From contig NZ_JACJRJ010000007.1 in assembly GCF_014697195.1 (NCBI RefSeq), positions 62,001-126,000 of the forward strand: a stretch of 64,000 nucleotides of DNA, read 5' to 3'. Each line of letters opens with the position of its first letter. The stretch's first letter is position 1. Source of the DNA: Cylindrospermum sp. FACHB-282. GTDB lineage: Bacteria > Cyanobacteriota > Cyanobacteriia > Cyanobacteriales > Nostocaceae. The notes beneath the pieces are model-generated. The model was not told the origin of the DNA. It did not search any database and was given only the letters and a program-made list of their open reading frames with translations. The translations under genes were made by a program, and so were the position numbers. Shown here piece after piece: positions 38,657 through 48,075 of the stretch.

Positions 38657-40129
38657 ATGACTAGCCAGATAGAAATTCCGTTTATTGGTAAAAAAGTTAA
38701 GTATCCCTCACGCTGGCTGATTGGACTGATGACGGCTGGTATCTTGATTGTGGGCACAACCACCGTCTGGAAAGTTGTGAATCACGGGACAAATAAACAA
38801 GACATTACCCAACTAACTGTGCCAGTTGAAGCCAAAAATATTACCGTGCGGATTGTTGCTAGTGGTAAGGTGCAGCCAGTGCAAAGCGTCAATATCAGCC
38901 CTAAAAGTGCGGGAATTATCGCCGAACTGGATGTTGAACAGGGACAAAAAGTGCTTTCGGGGCAAATTATTGCGCGGATGGATGTTGGTGATATTCAGGC
39001 ACAAATCCTTCAGTTCCGCGCTAACTTAGCTCAAGCCCAAGCCCAGTTAGATCAAGCTCGTGCGGGAAATCGTCCCCAAGAAATTGCCCAAGGCAAAGCC
39101 CGTTTGGCACAAGCAGAGGCGCAGCTAGCCACCGCACGAGCGGGGAATCGTTACCAAGAGATTGACCAAGCTCAAGCCCAGGTGAATTCAGCGAAAGCAC
39201 AGGTAAATTTGACCCAAGCGCGGGTAAAACGATATCGGGAATTAACCCAGCAAGGCGCAACTTCTCAAGATCAGCTCGAGCAATATATCAGTGAAGACCA
39301 AAGAGCTAAAGCTAGTTTAGAAGAAGCACAAAAACGACTTTCGCTTTTACGGAGTGGGACGCGAAATGAGGAAATTGCCGCAAGAGCAGCAGCTGTGAGC
39401 GAAGCACGGGCCGCCTTATTGTTGTTAGAAAATGGCAGCCGTCCAGAGGAAATTGCCCAGCGCCTAGCAGCAGTGAGGTCGGCTCAAGCTCAACTGCAAG
39501 CTGTACAAGTAAAGCTTGAAGATACAATTATCCGTGCTCCCTTTTCTGGGATTGTGACGCAGAAATATGCCAACATCGGTGCATTTGTGACGCCAACAAC
39601 TTCTGCTTCTACAAGTGCGTCGGCAACTTCTAGTTCTATTGTTGCTGTGGCCAGGGGTTTAGAAGTGCTGGCTCAAGTCCCGGAAGCTGATATTGGCAGA
39701 ATTAAGCAGGGACAGGTGGTGGAAATTGTCGCCGATGCCTATCCGGATCAAGTGTTTAAGGGTCGAGTGCAGCTGATTGCTCCTGAAGCAGTAATTGAAC
39801 AAGGTGTAACGTCTTTTCAGGTGCGGGTGGCTCTGGATAGTGGTGCAGATAAACTGCGTTCTGGCTTAAATGTTGATCTAACTTTTTTAGGCGATCGCAT
39901 CAGTGATGCTTTGTTAGTGCCAACTGTAGCCATTATTACTGAACGGGGAGAAGCTGGCATATTGGTAGCGGATGCCAAGAATCAAGCTCAGTTTCGTCAA
40001 ATTACTGTAGGGGCACAAATCGAAGACCAAACTCAGATTTTGTCGGGATTAAAAACGGGCGATCGCATTTTTGTCAACCCACCTGAAGATTACAAACTCA
40101 AAAAGGCGAAGGAAAAGAAAGATCAATGA
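38657..40129 (+). CDS. Membrane fusion protein of MacAB/HlyD-type exporter, cassette 2
   Basis: 490 residues from ATG at 38657 (a TTG at 38621 is in frame). It has the same layout as the first copy: helix WLIGLMTAGILIVGTTTVW, lipoyl half GKVQPVQSVNISPKSAGII, coiled-coil hairpin of repeated RAGNRPQEIAQ units, lipoyl half IIRAPFSGIVTQKYANIGAF, barrel domains. It lacks the Gly/Ser tail of copy 1 and instead ends in a Lys-rich tail. It is clearly paralogous to 33971-35533. Its stop overlaps the permease start by 4 bases. Confidence 0.9.
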   Translation: MTSQIEIPFIGKKVKYPSRWLIGLMTAGILIVGTTTVWKVVNHGTNKQDITQLTVPVEAKNITVRIVASGKVQPVQSVNISPKSAGIIAELDVEQGQKVLSGQIIARMDVGDIQAQILQFRANLAQAQAQLDQARAGNRPQEIAQGKARLAQAEAQLATARAGNRYQEIDQAQAQVNSAKAQVNLTQARVKRYRELTQQGATSQDQLEQYISEDQRAKASLEEAQKRLSLLRSGTRNEEIAARAAAVSEARAALLLLENGSRPEEIAQRLAAVRSAQAQLQAVQVKLEDTIIRAPFSGIVTQKYANIGAFVTPTTSASTSASATSSSIVAVARGLEVLAQVPEADIGRIKQGQVVEIVADAYPDQVFKGRVQLIAPEAVIEQGVTSFQVRVALDSGADKLRSGLNVDLTFLGDRISDALLVPTVAIITERGEAGILVADAKNQAQFRQITVGAQIEDQTQILSGLKTGDRIFVNPPEDYKLKKAKEKKDQ

Positions 40130-41343
40130 ACCTCCTAGAAAGCGTCCAAATGGCTGTTAAAACTCTCCTGTCCAATAAGTTGCGTAGTGCCCTGACGATG
40201 TTGGGTATTGTCATTGGTAATGCTTCAGTAATTGCCATGATTGGCATTGGGGAAGGGGGACAGAAGTTTGTGTCTAAAGAGCTAGAGTCTTTAGGACCAA
40301 ACGTCTTGTTTGTGATTCCGGGTAATCGGGAAACCCAGCGCGTTTCTAGAGATGTACCCAAAACTCTGGTTTTAGAAGATGCTGAAGCGATCGCCACTCA
40401 AGTGCCAACAATAGCCGGAGTAGCAGCGGAATTGAACAGCCGACAGGTCGCTACATACGGGAATAAAAACACTGATATCAACATTGTTGGCACAGTTCCC
40501 TCCTTTCTAAAAGTGCGAGACTTTGAAATTGCTACAGGGAGATTTTTCACTGATTTAGATATGAAGCGCAGCAACCAAGTGGCTGTACTCGGTACAAAAT
40601 TAGCAGAAAGACTTTTTGGCAGTAGTAATCCAGTTGGGCAGCAGTTACGAATTAAAAATACCAGCTTTCAAGTGATTGGTGTACTTGCACCCAAAGGCTC
40701 AAACGTAGGTGTTGATTATGATGATGCGGCCCTAATACCCATCTTCACAATGGCTAACCGGATTGTCGGGCGAACTTCTCCCTATGGGTTAGAGTTAACT
40801 TATATTGTCACCTCTGCGAAGAATGCAGACAGCGTTGATGCAGCAGAATTTCAAATCACTAATTTGTTGCGACAGCGGCACAAACTGACTGGTGAAGATG
40901 ATTTTAACATCCGCACCCAAAAGGATGCTTTGCAAACCGTTGGTCAAATTACAGGGGCATTGACCATTATGCTGACGGCGATCTCAGCTATATCCCTGTT
41001 TGTTGGGGGCATTGGCATCATGAATATTATGCTTGTCTCCGTCACCGAACGCACTCAAGAAATCGGACTGCGAAAGGCGATTGGTGCAACTGAGCAAGAT
41101 ATCCTGTTACAGTTCATCATTGAGGCAGTAATTGTTTCCGCAATTGGTGGCTTAGTTGGGACTGCGGTTGGTGCCAGCGGCATCATATTAGTGGCAGTTT
41201 TGACTCCCTTAAAAGCAGGAATTTCTCCTGTGGCGATCGCAGTTGCAGTTGGTGTTTCTGGCGGAATTGGTTTATTTTTTGGTGTTGTTCCCGCCCGTCG
41301 TGCAGCTCAACTTGACCCGATTGTGGCTCTCAGAAGCGCGTAA
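40126..41343 (+). CDS. MacB-like ABC transporter permease, cassette 2
   Basis: 405 residues. NKLRSALTMLGIVIGNASVIAMIGIGEGG at the first helix, periplasmic core, ITGALTIMLTAISAISLFVGGIGIMNIMLVSVTERTQEIGLRKAIGA, and GLFFGVVPARRAAQLDPIVALRS at the C-terminus. All four membrane segments are present. Translational coupling to the fusion protein (ATGA) supports one complex. Confidence 0.92.
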   Translation: MNLLESVQMAVKTLLSNKLRSALTMLGIVIGNASVIAMIGIGEGGQKFVSKELESLGPNVLFVIPGNRETQRVSRDVPKTLVLEDAEAIATQVPTIAGVAAELNSRQVATYGNKNTDINIVGTVPSFLKVRDFEIATGRFFTDLDMKRSNQVAVLGTKLAERLFGSSNPVGQQLRIKNTSFQVIGVLAPKGSNVGVDYDDAALIPIFTMANRIVGRTSPYGLELTYIVTSAKNADSVDAAEFQITNLLRQRHKLTGEDDFNIRTQKDALQTVGQITGALTIMLTAISAISLFVGGIGIMNIMLVSVTERTQEIGLRKAIGATEQDILLQFIIEAVIVSAIGGLVGTAVGASGIILVAVLTPLKAGISPVAIAVAVGVSGGIGLFFGVVPARRAAQLDPIVALRSA

Positions 41344-41365
41344 AAAATTAAAAAATCACATCTCT

Positions 41366-42130
41366 ATGACAAATACTATTAGTATTACTGATTCTAGTAT
41401 TCCTTGCCCAGCCTCCCAATCAACAATCATTCGCCTGGAGAATGTTTTTAAGGTTTATAGCAGTGGGGAAACAGAAGTTCGAGCGCTCAATGATGTCAAC
41501 TTGATGATTGAAAAGGGCGAATATTGTGCAATTATGGGCCCTTCTGGTTCTGGTAAATCTACAGCGATGAATATTATTGGCTGTCTGGATCGCCCCAGTT
41601 CTGGACATTATTATTTAGATAACCTGGATGTAGCACAAATAAATGATAGAGAGTTGGCGCGGATTCGGAATAAAAAGCTAGGGTTTGTGTTCCAACAATT
41701 CCATTTATTAACGCAACTATCAGCACTAGAAAATGTGATGTTACCGATGGTGTATGGTGGTGTCAAGCCCGATGAAAGACGCGATCGCGCCGCCGATGCC
41801 CTGAAACAAGTAGGTTTATCCAACCGCCTCCACAACAAACCCACTCAATTATCGGGTGGACAACAACAACGAGTTGCGATCGCCCGCGCCATTGTTAACC
41901 GTCCTGTCGTACTCCTAGCCGATGAACCTACCGGCGCCCTCGATTCGCGCACCACCCAAGAAGTATTGGATATTTTTACCGAACTCAATGCCAGCGGCAT
42001 CACCGTTGTGATGGTGACACACGAATCAGATGTTGCTCGTCAAACCAAGCGCATCGTTTGGTTTCGTGATGGTGAAGTAGTACACTCTCACATCACCCCA
42101 TCTGAGTTAAATCAACTTGTGGTTTCTTAA
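41366..42130 (+). CDS. MacB/LolD-type ABC transporter ATPase, cassette 2
   Basis: 254 residues from ATG at 41366. Walker [55 protein letters not shown] are intact. The first about 20 residues are a Ser/Thr-rich extension absent from copy 1. Gene order and product types repeat those of cassette 1. Confidence 0.92.
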   Translation: MTNTISITDSSIPCPASQSTIIRLENVFKVYSSGETEVRALNDVNLMIEKGEYCAIMGPSGSGKSTAMNIIGCLDRPSSGHYYLDNLDVAQINDRELARIRNKKLGFVFQQFHLLTQLSALENVMLPMVYGGVKPDERRDRAADALKQVGLSNRLHNKPTQLSGGQQQRVAIARAIVNRPVVLLADEPTGALDSRTTQEVLDIFTELNASGITVVMVTHESDVARQTKRIVWFRDGEVVHSHITPSELNQLVVS

Positions 42131-42147
42131 TTCACAATGAAAGAATT

Positions 42148-42678
42148 TTACAAACTTGATGTTTTGCCCGTTTGCGCTTGCGTTTCAATCGGCTTGACAT
42201 CCGTATAACCCATTTCACCAGAAATTGTCCGCAGGATGGAAATTTGCTCTTCAAAATCTAGTTCTTCAAGTCGGGAAAGCAAATCGTTAATTGCCTTAGT
42301 TGACTCATAATTATCTGGCATTCCCACCACCGTGTCTTCCATCTCTTCTGCCCAAACATACCAAATGAACAGCTGGTTGTTTTCTTTTAACGCCCCATAG
42401 GCACGAGAATATTCTGTATCCTTGCGGTTAACGATATCCCGCATAATTTGTAGTTGCTGCTCATCAGATAATTCCAAATAGTCTTCTACTAGCAATGGTG
42501 CTAATTCAGGTTCGGCGGCTCCTGGGGCTGCTGGAGTGACCGAATCTCCCATCTTTTCATAAACAAAATATAGCCAAGCTAATTTGGCATCGGTATCTAA
42601 ATTCTTAAAATCTGCTACTACTTGTTGAGTTTCCTGTCCTTGAGCCTGAGCAACACCTTTGTTGTAACTAGCAGTCAT
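42148..42678 (-). CDS. Helical carotenoid protein (OCP N-terminal domain homologue)
   Basis: 176 residues, all helical, one OCP-N domain without the C-terminal NTF2 domain: FKNLDTDAKLAWLYFVYEKMGDSVTPAAPGAA, LSDEQQLQIMRDIVNRKDTEYSRAYGAL, LFIWYVWAEEMEDTVVGMPDNY, FEEQISILRTISGEMGYT. HCPs bind a ketocarotenoid and either quench phycobilisome excitation or singlet oxygen; which class this is cannot be told here. A homologue of the missing C-terminal domain is encoded 2.5 kb away at 45151. Confidence 0.88.
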   Translation of the reverse strand: MTASYNKGVAQAQGQETQQVVADFKNLDTDAKLAWLYFVYEKMGDSVTPAAPGAAEPELAPLLVEDYLELSDEQQLQIMRDIVNRKDTEYSRAYGALKENNQLFIWYVWAEEMEDTVVGMPDNYESTKAINDLLSRLEELDFEEQISILRTISGEMGYTDVKPIETQAQTGKTSSL

Positions 42679-42889
42679 AATTTATCTCACAGTAAACAGT
42701 GCAAACTAAGAAATATCAAAGTTTTAGACTCACATTCTACCTCCTATAGAAAGAGTTCGATTAATTGTATGTTGTAACTTCTCTATGGCTTCTAATAGAT
42801 GTAAATATCTCTCTCAAGGTATGCAGGGATTAGTGAATCACTTTGGTAAAATCTCCCCATCAATAGAAAGTTAGTCTAAGGTGTTAATT

Positions 42890-43267
42890 ATGTCTGACGT
42901 AGTGAAGCCCAATATCAATGAAGCTCCCACCCATGATGCACAATTAGCTGCTGAACAAATGGTTAGCGGTAAAGAAAAAACGCCAAAGGTTGATTTTGAA
43001 GCTGATTATACAGCTGCACAGCAATTCAGTGTCAGTGAAATCGACCGCACAGAAGAAGGTGCAGCAGCAGCTGAAGCAGCGACTGCACCTCAATATGAAA
43101 TCATTGAACCAGAAGAGGCAAAAACTGTAGCACAGCCTACTGGTAATCCTGATGATTATGCAGAAATGGCTAAAGAAGTTGGAAGTTCTAGGGATGAGGC
43201 TGTTACTAGTGTCAGTGATGATTTAGTACAAAAAGCTTTGAAAAAAGGTCAAGCAGCTAAGAAGTAA
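42890..43267 (+). CDS. Acidic, disordered hypothetical protein
   Basis: 125 residues from ATG at 42890. It is rich in Glu, Ala, Asp and Lys, lacks hydrophobic core segments (no signal or membrane helix), and includes EEGAAAAEAATAPQYEIIEPEEAKTV; probably intrinsically disordered. No family recognised. Divergent from the carotenoid protein gene, with which it shares a 210-base promoter region. Confidence 0.65.
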   Translation: MSDVVKPNINEAPTHDAQLAAEQMVSGKEKTPKVDFEADYTAAQQFSVSEIDRTEEGAAAAEAATAPQYEIIEPEEAKTVAQPTGNPDDYAEMAKEVGSSRDEAVTSVSDDLVQKALKKGQAAKK

Positions 43268-43393
43268 CTCGAAAATAAAAATTCAAAATGAAAAGTTAGG
43301 TTCGTAGTGGGCACTTCAGTGCCCAAAAATTACTAAGTATGTCTACGTCCTATCTTTTTTTAATTTTGAAGGCTCAACCAATAGATTAAGCAT

Positions 43394-44029
43394 CTAACAA
43401 CTCTTAATCACATCCAGCAGTTCCCTTGGTTGATGAATTAAAAAATTTGGATTTTGCTTGGTTAATGCTTCTGGAGAATTGAACCCCCAAGTCACTGCAA
43501 TCACCTTAATATTGGCTTTTTTGGAAGCTTCTATATCTCTGGTTTCATCTCCCACATAAATAACTGATTGAGGTTTGAGTTGCCTTTGTCTTAATACATT
43601 ATTGATGATTGTTGTTTTGCCAAAAATTGTTACCCCTGAGTTGATAAATTCAAATAGATAATCTAAATCATTTAACTTGAGAAATTCAGTTACATTGTCT
43701 TGAGAATTAGAAGTAATAATTCCTAGCTGATAACCTTGATTTTTAAGTTCTATTAAGGCTTCTTGAATTCCTGGTATAGGTTTGAATTCGTGGATTTTAT
43801 CTTTTAATTCTGCTTTAACTTTTTTCAGCAGAAAAGGTATCTTAAACAGAGAGATACCTGAATATTTAATAATTTCTCTAGCAGTTAAATTTCTCAGGAG
43901 AGCAAGTTCATTGGGAGTAATTTGTATATAACCAAACTCTCTGGCTAAACGATTAGCAATACTTACAAGAGCATCCACTGTATCCGCAATCGTGCCATCA
44001 AAGTCAAAAATTATCACTTTCTGGGTCAT
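43394..44029 (-). CDS. HAD-superfamily phosphatase (phosphoglycolate-phosphatase-like)
   Basis: 211 residues from ATG at 44029. Motif I IIFDFDGTIADTVDAL, helical cap (about 20-85), motif II LGIITSNSQDN, motif III Lys in FGKTTII, motif IV IYVGDETRDIEASKKANI. Substrate could be phosphoglycolate or pyrophosphate-like; not decidable. It begins inside the end of queG (26-base overlap), so they are coupled. Confidence 0.85.
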   Translation of the reverse strand: MTQKVIIFDFDGTIADTVDALVSIANRLAREFGYIQITPNELALLRNLTAREIIKYSGISLFKIPFLLKKVKAELKDKIHEFKPIPGIQEALIELKNQGYQLGIITSNSQDNVTEFLKLNDLDYLFEFINSGVTIFGKTTIINNVLRQRQLKPQSVIYVGDETRDIEASKKANIKVIAVTWGFNSPEALTKQNPNFLIHQPRELLDVIKSC

Positions 44030-44978
44030 TCTTTCGCCTAGATGCGTCGAGATTAGCGCTAGCATTCCGTCTTAACATTTGTGGTTTAATGCGCCGCAAC
44101 GCTGATGCTGTAAATTTTTTATCCCACTCCTGATCTGATATTTCTGCTAATTCTATCAGCTTGGGGGCTACATTCCCAGGATAAGGCTGAAAATCTGCCA
44201 CATCAGTTACCTGAGCAAACCGCTGATTCCAAGGACAAACATCTTGGCAAATATCGCAACCAGCAACCCAGCCTTGCAAGTGGGGTGCGACTGTCTGGGG
44301 CAATTTATCCGCCCGATTTTCAATCGTATGATAGGCAATGCAGCGATTGGCATCTACCACAAACGGCTCAGTAATTGCACCTGTAGGGCAAGCCTCTATA
44401 CAACGAGTACAAGTACCACAATGTTCTGTAGACGGGCGATCGCTCTCTAGTTCCACATTTGTCAGCACTTCTCCCAAAAATACCCAAGAGCCATACTCCC
44501 GCGTGATCACATTACCATTCTTGGCAATCCAACCAATTCCGGCCTTTTGCGCCCACACCTTATCCTGCACTGGGCCTGTATCTGCGTAATAACGAGCTTG
44601 AATACCTTCATCAAGTGATTCTAGCCAAGTAGCTAATTGCTTGAGTTTTTTGTGTATAACTTTATGATAATCCCTGCCCCAGCCATAACGGGAAAATTTA
44701 GCGTATTCCTCACCTTCAGGACGTCGATCAGCTGTGTAGTAATTTAGAGCTACACATACTAGCGATCGCGCTTCTGGCATCACTAAGGCAATATCCTGGC
44801 GCTTAGAGCTGGTCATCCACTCCATATCGGCATGATAACCCAGCGCTATCCATGCTTGTAACCGTTGCCTCTCTGTAGCATCTACCCCATCAACAGCAGC
44901 AATGCCAACTTTGTGAAATCCCAACTCTTGGGCTTTTTCTTTGATTACACTGCTGCTTGTTAAGGCATACTGATTCAT
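44004..44978 (-). CDS. queG: Epoxyqueuosine reductase QueG
   Basis: 324 residues. It carries out the last step of queuosine formation in tRNA, using cobalamin and two [4Fe-4S] clusters. Seen: DUF1730 region, GWIAKNGNVITREYGSWVFLGE, ferredoxin-like cluster CGTCTRCIEACPTGAI and second set CDICQDVCPWN. The C-terminal helical part is shorter than the E. coli type, as in many cyanobacteria. Confidence 0.95.
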   Translation of the reverse strand: MNQYALTSSSVIKEKAQELGFHKVGIAAVDGVDATERQRLQAWIALGYHADMEWMTSSKRQDIALVMPEARSLVCVALNYYTADRRPEGEEYAKFSRYGWGRDYHKVIHKKLKQLATWLESLDEGIQARYYADTGPVQDKVWAQKAGIGWIAKNGNVITREYGSWVFLGEVLTNVELESDRPSTEHCGTCTRCIEACPTGAITEPFVVDANRCIAYHTIENRADKLPQTVAPHLQGWVAGCDICQDVCPWNQRFAQVTDVADFQPYPGNVAPKLIELAEISDQEWDKKFTASALRRIKPQMLRRNASANLDASRRKNDPESDNF

Positions 44979-45150
44979 TTTTCTTATTTGAAGTTTGCTT
45001 TCTTTACAGCATTCTCATTATATGCTATGTCGCCAATCCCTTGGGTGTCCGTTTATGGCTTCCATCATTGGGAATATCTCAAAAGCGCCTTTCTTTTTCC
45101 CTGATTTTGTTGTGAAATTGATGTTCAGCTAGGGTTATGTAGGTAAGCCA

Positions 45151-45585
45151 ATGACAGCTACTGAATTTGTGTCCCAAACACAGCCAAGGGTAAAACTCCA
45201 GATTGAAGGAATTATAGAACCCAGGATACTGGATTATTTTGTCACTTTAAACGCCGGAGAATTTGCAGCAACCGCCGCCTTATTCGCCAGGGATGGTGTA
45301 ATGCATCCACCATTTGAATCTGGTATTGTGGGGACTGAGGCGATCGCTGCCTACCTACAACAAGAAGCCCAAAACATTAAAGCTGATCCTCGCCAAGGAA
45401 TAGTTGAAATCTTGGCAAATGACCATATACTCGTACAAGTGACAGGTAAAGTCCAAACTTCTTGGTGTAGTGTTAATGTACTCTGGTTGTTTAAGCTCAA
45501 CCAAACAGGGCAAATTACTTACACCAAAATCCAACTTTTAGCCTCTCCTCAAAAGTTACTTGCTTTGCATCCGCCAAAAAAATAA
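45151..45585 (+). CDS. OCP C-terminal domain homologue (CTDH), NTF2-like carotenoid-binding protein
   Basis: 144 residues. Residues about 15-140 follow the OCP C-terminal domain closely: DYFVTLNAGEFAATAALFARDGVMHPPFESGIVG, VTGKVQTSWCSVNVLWLFKLN, IQLLASPQKLLAL. Tyr29 and Trp112 lie where OCP has its keto-group-binding Tyr/Trp. Cys106 is in the region where dimer-linking cysteines occur in characterised CTDHs. CTDHs bind and deliver ketocarotenoids to HCPs. Encoded near the HCP gene but with three genes between. Confidence 0.85.
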   Translation: MTATEFVSQTQPRVKLQIEGIIEPRILDYFVTLNAGEFAATAALFARDGVMHPPFESGIVGTEAIAAYLQQEAQNIKADPRQGIVEILANDHILVQVTGKVQTSWCSVNVLWLFKLNQTGQITYTKIQLLASPQKLLALHPPKK

Positions 45586-45750
45586 CAAACAGCTTGATAA
45601 TGCTGCATTCTAGTTCAAAAATACATCTAGGGATAGATATAAGGCTTTAAACTTTTTGCTGAAAATCTTATTCGTTGAACCCGTAAGCTAGTATTCTGTT
45701 GGCATAGGGTATTCGGATATGTCCAGAGCAAGCAGCCTCATAGAACCAAG

Positions 45751-45777
45751 AATCCCCTGACTTTTAATCAGGAGATT
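45751..45777 (-). terminator. Hairpin at the 3' end of the rsbW-like gene
   Basis: AATCCCCTGA/TCAGGAGATT stem (one mismatch) two bases beyond the stop codon of the minus-strand gene. T-tail is weak. Confidence 0.4.
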
Positions 45778-45778
45778 G

Positions 45779-46204
45779 CTAATTAACTAGCTCTGGTAGA
45801 GTCGCTTCTAGCTTGAGACAGTTAGCACCATTAACCTGTAACTGGTACTCTACTTTATCCATCAAACGATTCATAATTAGCCAACCATAACCACCTTCTT
45901 TTTTCTCCACAGGATTTGGCGGAAAGTAGGTAGACATATCGAAGCCTTCGCCATAGTCCCAAACCTCTATTGCCAGATCCCGATTTTTTAGTTCCAAACG
46001 CAGTAAAATTGGCAAATTTGGCTTGTCTTTGTGGGCATGACGTACTGCGTTAGTGTATGCTTCCACCAACGCCAGTCGCAAACGACTTGATTGCCGTGAC
46101 CAATCCACGGATTCTCCTAGTTGGGCTTTCAAGCATCCCAACAACCAACTTTCGACGATGTTTAAAAAATTCAAGTCACTTGGTACGTGAAGCTCACTTT
46201 TCAT
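45779..46204 (-). CDS. RsbW-like anti-sigma/serine kinase-type ATPase
   Basis: 141 residues, GHKL (HATPase_c_2) fold alone: SRLRLALVEAYTNAVRHAHKD (N-box), IEVWDYGEGFDMS (G1), EKKEGGYGWLIMNRLMDKVEY (G2). Such proteins bind and phosphorylate anti-sigma antagonists. It lies 3 bases after the phosphatase gene and is surely co-transcribed. No antagonist (RsbV/STAS) gene is next to it. Confidence 0.9.
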   Translation of the reverse strand: MKSELHVPSDLNFLNIVESWLLGCLKAQLGESVDWSRQSSRLRLALVEAYTNAVRHAHKDKPNLPILLRLELKNRDLAIEVWDYGEGFDMSTYFPPNPVEKKEGGYGWLIMNRLMDKVEYQLQVNGANCLKLEATLPELVN

Positions 46205-46207
46205 TAC

Positions 46208-47881
46208 TTACAAAACCTCCAGCGAGAGTATAGTTTGGTCATCTTCTTGAACATCGTTATCTGCCTGGATGCGAGCTAGTAAATTGTTAAGACAAAGTGG
46301 TTGGTCTGCTTGTTGTAAAACTTGCCAAAGACCTTCCTGATTGAGCATAGAACGCTTAACTGGCTGAACGCTACCCTCAGTTTTTCCGGTTAAATAGAAA
46401 TCATGAGACACCATAGCTTCTGTAATCCCATCACTGGCTAGCAGTAGTGTGTCTCCAGAAGCAAGAATTAAGCGCCCAGATAGTGCCTGCCACTTAGGTA
46501 ATATTCCTAAGGGAACGCTGCGGACTTTGAGGTAATTGGGCTGGTTACCAACAGTTGCTTGGCCTGACCAAAGGAGGGGATAGATGTGACCGGCATTAGC
46601 GTAGACGAGTTCTTTGGTGCTGGGCGTATAACATGCTATGACAAGAGTTATGAAGTAATTGTTACTGATTAAATCATCAGCTAGAGCATAGTTGAGATTC
46701 TGCATAATCACATTCGGCTCGGCTGGTGCTTCTTGAGACAATTCCCGGCGCAATACCGAAATTGCACTAGCCATGAATAAAGCCGCGGGGACACCTTTAC
46801 CGGATACGTCACCTACTGCTATCCACAAGTCGCCTTTGGGATGTACAAAGACTTCAAAAAAGTCCCCTCCCACTTCTCGCGCTGGGTAACAGCAAGCTTG
46901 CACTTTCGCCCCTTGGATATCAGGTAAACTTTGGCGGAGCAGGTTGTTTTGAATTTGGCGGGCCACCTCCAACTCAGCCCGGAGTTGCTGTTGCTTTTCT
47001 TGGAGGCGCTGGTAGAATTTCGCTTGGGAGAGGGCTAAGGCTGCTTGTTCAGTAACACCTGCAATCAGTTGAATGTCTTCTTCTTGCCAGGGATGCTCGC
47101 TTCCCGACTGGTAGAGGGCCATAACAGCCAGCAAGTGTTGCTGGTAGGTAAGGGGCACAACTAGGTAGTGGGAGGGATGACCATGATTTGTATCTTGAGT
47201 AAGTTGATAATGGCGGGTTTGGAAAACTTTTTCAATTAAAGGATGAGGGTTGAAGGACTGATTAGAGGCATTGGATTTGGGATCTTGATAGGAAAACTGA
47301 TCCTGTATGAGGCGATCGCCCTCTATTGGTCTGAGTAAGCAATTAGTGGCTGCAAATGTTTGTCCAATGGTCGCTACAATCTTTTGTAGCATACTGTCGT
47401 AGTCGCGAGATTCCCGAATTGCTGTTGTTACCGCATTAAATAAAGACTCTCGCCGCAGAGCGCGACGCAACTCCTGTGTGCGCTTCTTAACTACGCGATA
47501 TGTATCAGTAGCTTGCCCGACTAATGCCTTAAGCCTGTCAGGACTCCAGGGTTTAGTGATGTACTTGAATACCTGACCAGAGTTAATTGCATCTACCAAA
47601 TCTTCGACATCAGTAAAACCAGTTAGCAAAATCCGAATTGTGTCAGGAAAGCGCTCCACTGTGAGACTGAGGAATTCAGTGCCATTCATATCTGGCATTC
47701 TTTGGTCAGAGATAATCACAGCCATCTCGCCTTCTTCGTCTAAGATTTCCAAGGCTTTTAGGGCATGACTGGCTTTATATACCTTAAAATCTCGCCTAAA
47801 GGTGCGGTAGAGTAAATCTAAGTTATCTGGCTCGTCATCTACCACCATGAGCTTCAGTTTGTCTATCTCTGTCTCAGTCAT
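46208..47881 (-). CDS. REC-GAF-PP2C (RsbU/SpoIIE-like) phosphatase
   Basis: 557 residues. Receiver 8-125 (VVDDEPDNLDLL, phospho-Asp in VIISDQRMPDMNG, ITKPW), a GAF domain about 145-310, a linker coiled coil, and the SpoIIE-type PP2C domain about 330-557 with metal-binding VGGDFFEVF, GDVSGKGVPAALFMA and LLASDGITEA. It is a signal-controlled serine phosphatase expected to dephosphorylate an anti-sigma antagonist. With the RsbW-like protein it makes a partner-switch pair. Confidence 0.93.
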   Translation of the reverse strand: MTETEIDKLKLMVVDDEPDNLDLLYRTFRRDFKVYKASHALKALEILDEEGEMAVIISDQRMPDMNGTEFLSLTVERFPDTIRILLTGFTDVEDLVDAINSGQVFKYITKPWSPDRLKALVGQATDTYRVVKKRTQELRRALRRESLFNAVTTAIRESRDYDSMLQKIVATIGQTFAATNCLLRPIEGDRLIQDQFSYQDPKSNASNQSFNPHPLIEKVFQTRHYQLTQDTNHGHPSHYLVVPLTYQQHLLAVMALYQSGSEHPWQEEDIQLIAGVTEQAALALSQAKFYQRLQEKQQQLRAELEVARQIQNNLLRQSLPDIQGAKVQACCYPAREVGGDFFEVFVHPKGDLWIAVGDVSGKGVPAALFMASAISVLRRELSQEAPAEPNVIMQNLNYALADDLISNNYFITLVIACYTPSTKELVYANAGHIYPLLWSGQATVGNQPNYLKVRSVPLGILPKWQALSGRLILASGDTLLLASDGITEAMVSHDFYLTGKTEGSVQPVKRSMLNQEGLWQVLQQADQPLCLNNLLARIQADNDVQEDDQTILSLEVL

Positions 47882-48075
47882 ATTTGACTTTAATTTTCAG
47901 ATATTTAAATGGCAAGATAGGGCAAAATTTATCCCACTTGAGAACCAGCAAACAAAAACTAATCATTTAGTCATTATTAAAGAGAAACTACCTATTCCCA
48001 ACTGATAAATCAATCTTTCAGGTGTTGCAAATTTTCTTTCGTCTCCTCAAGAATGGCTACATTCCACAAATCAAC

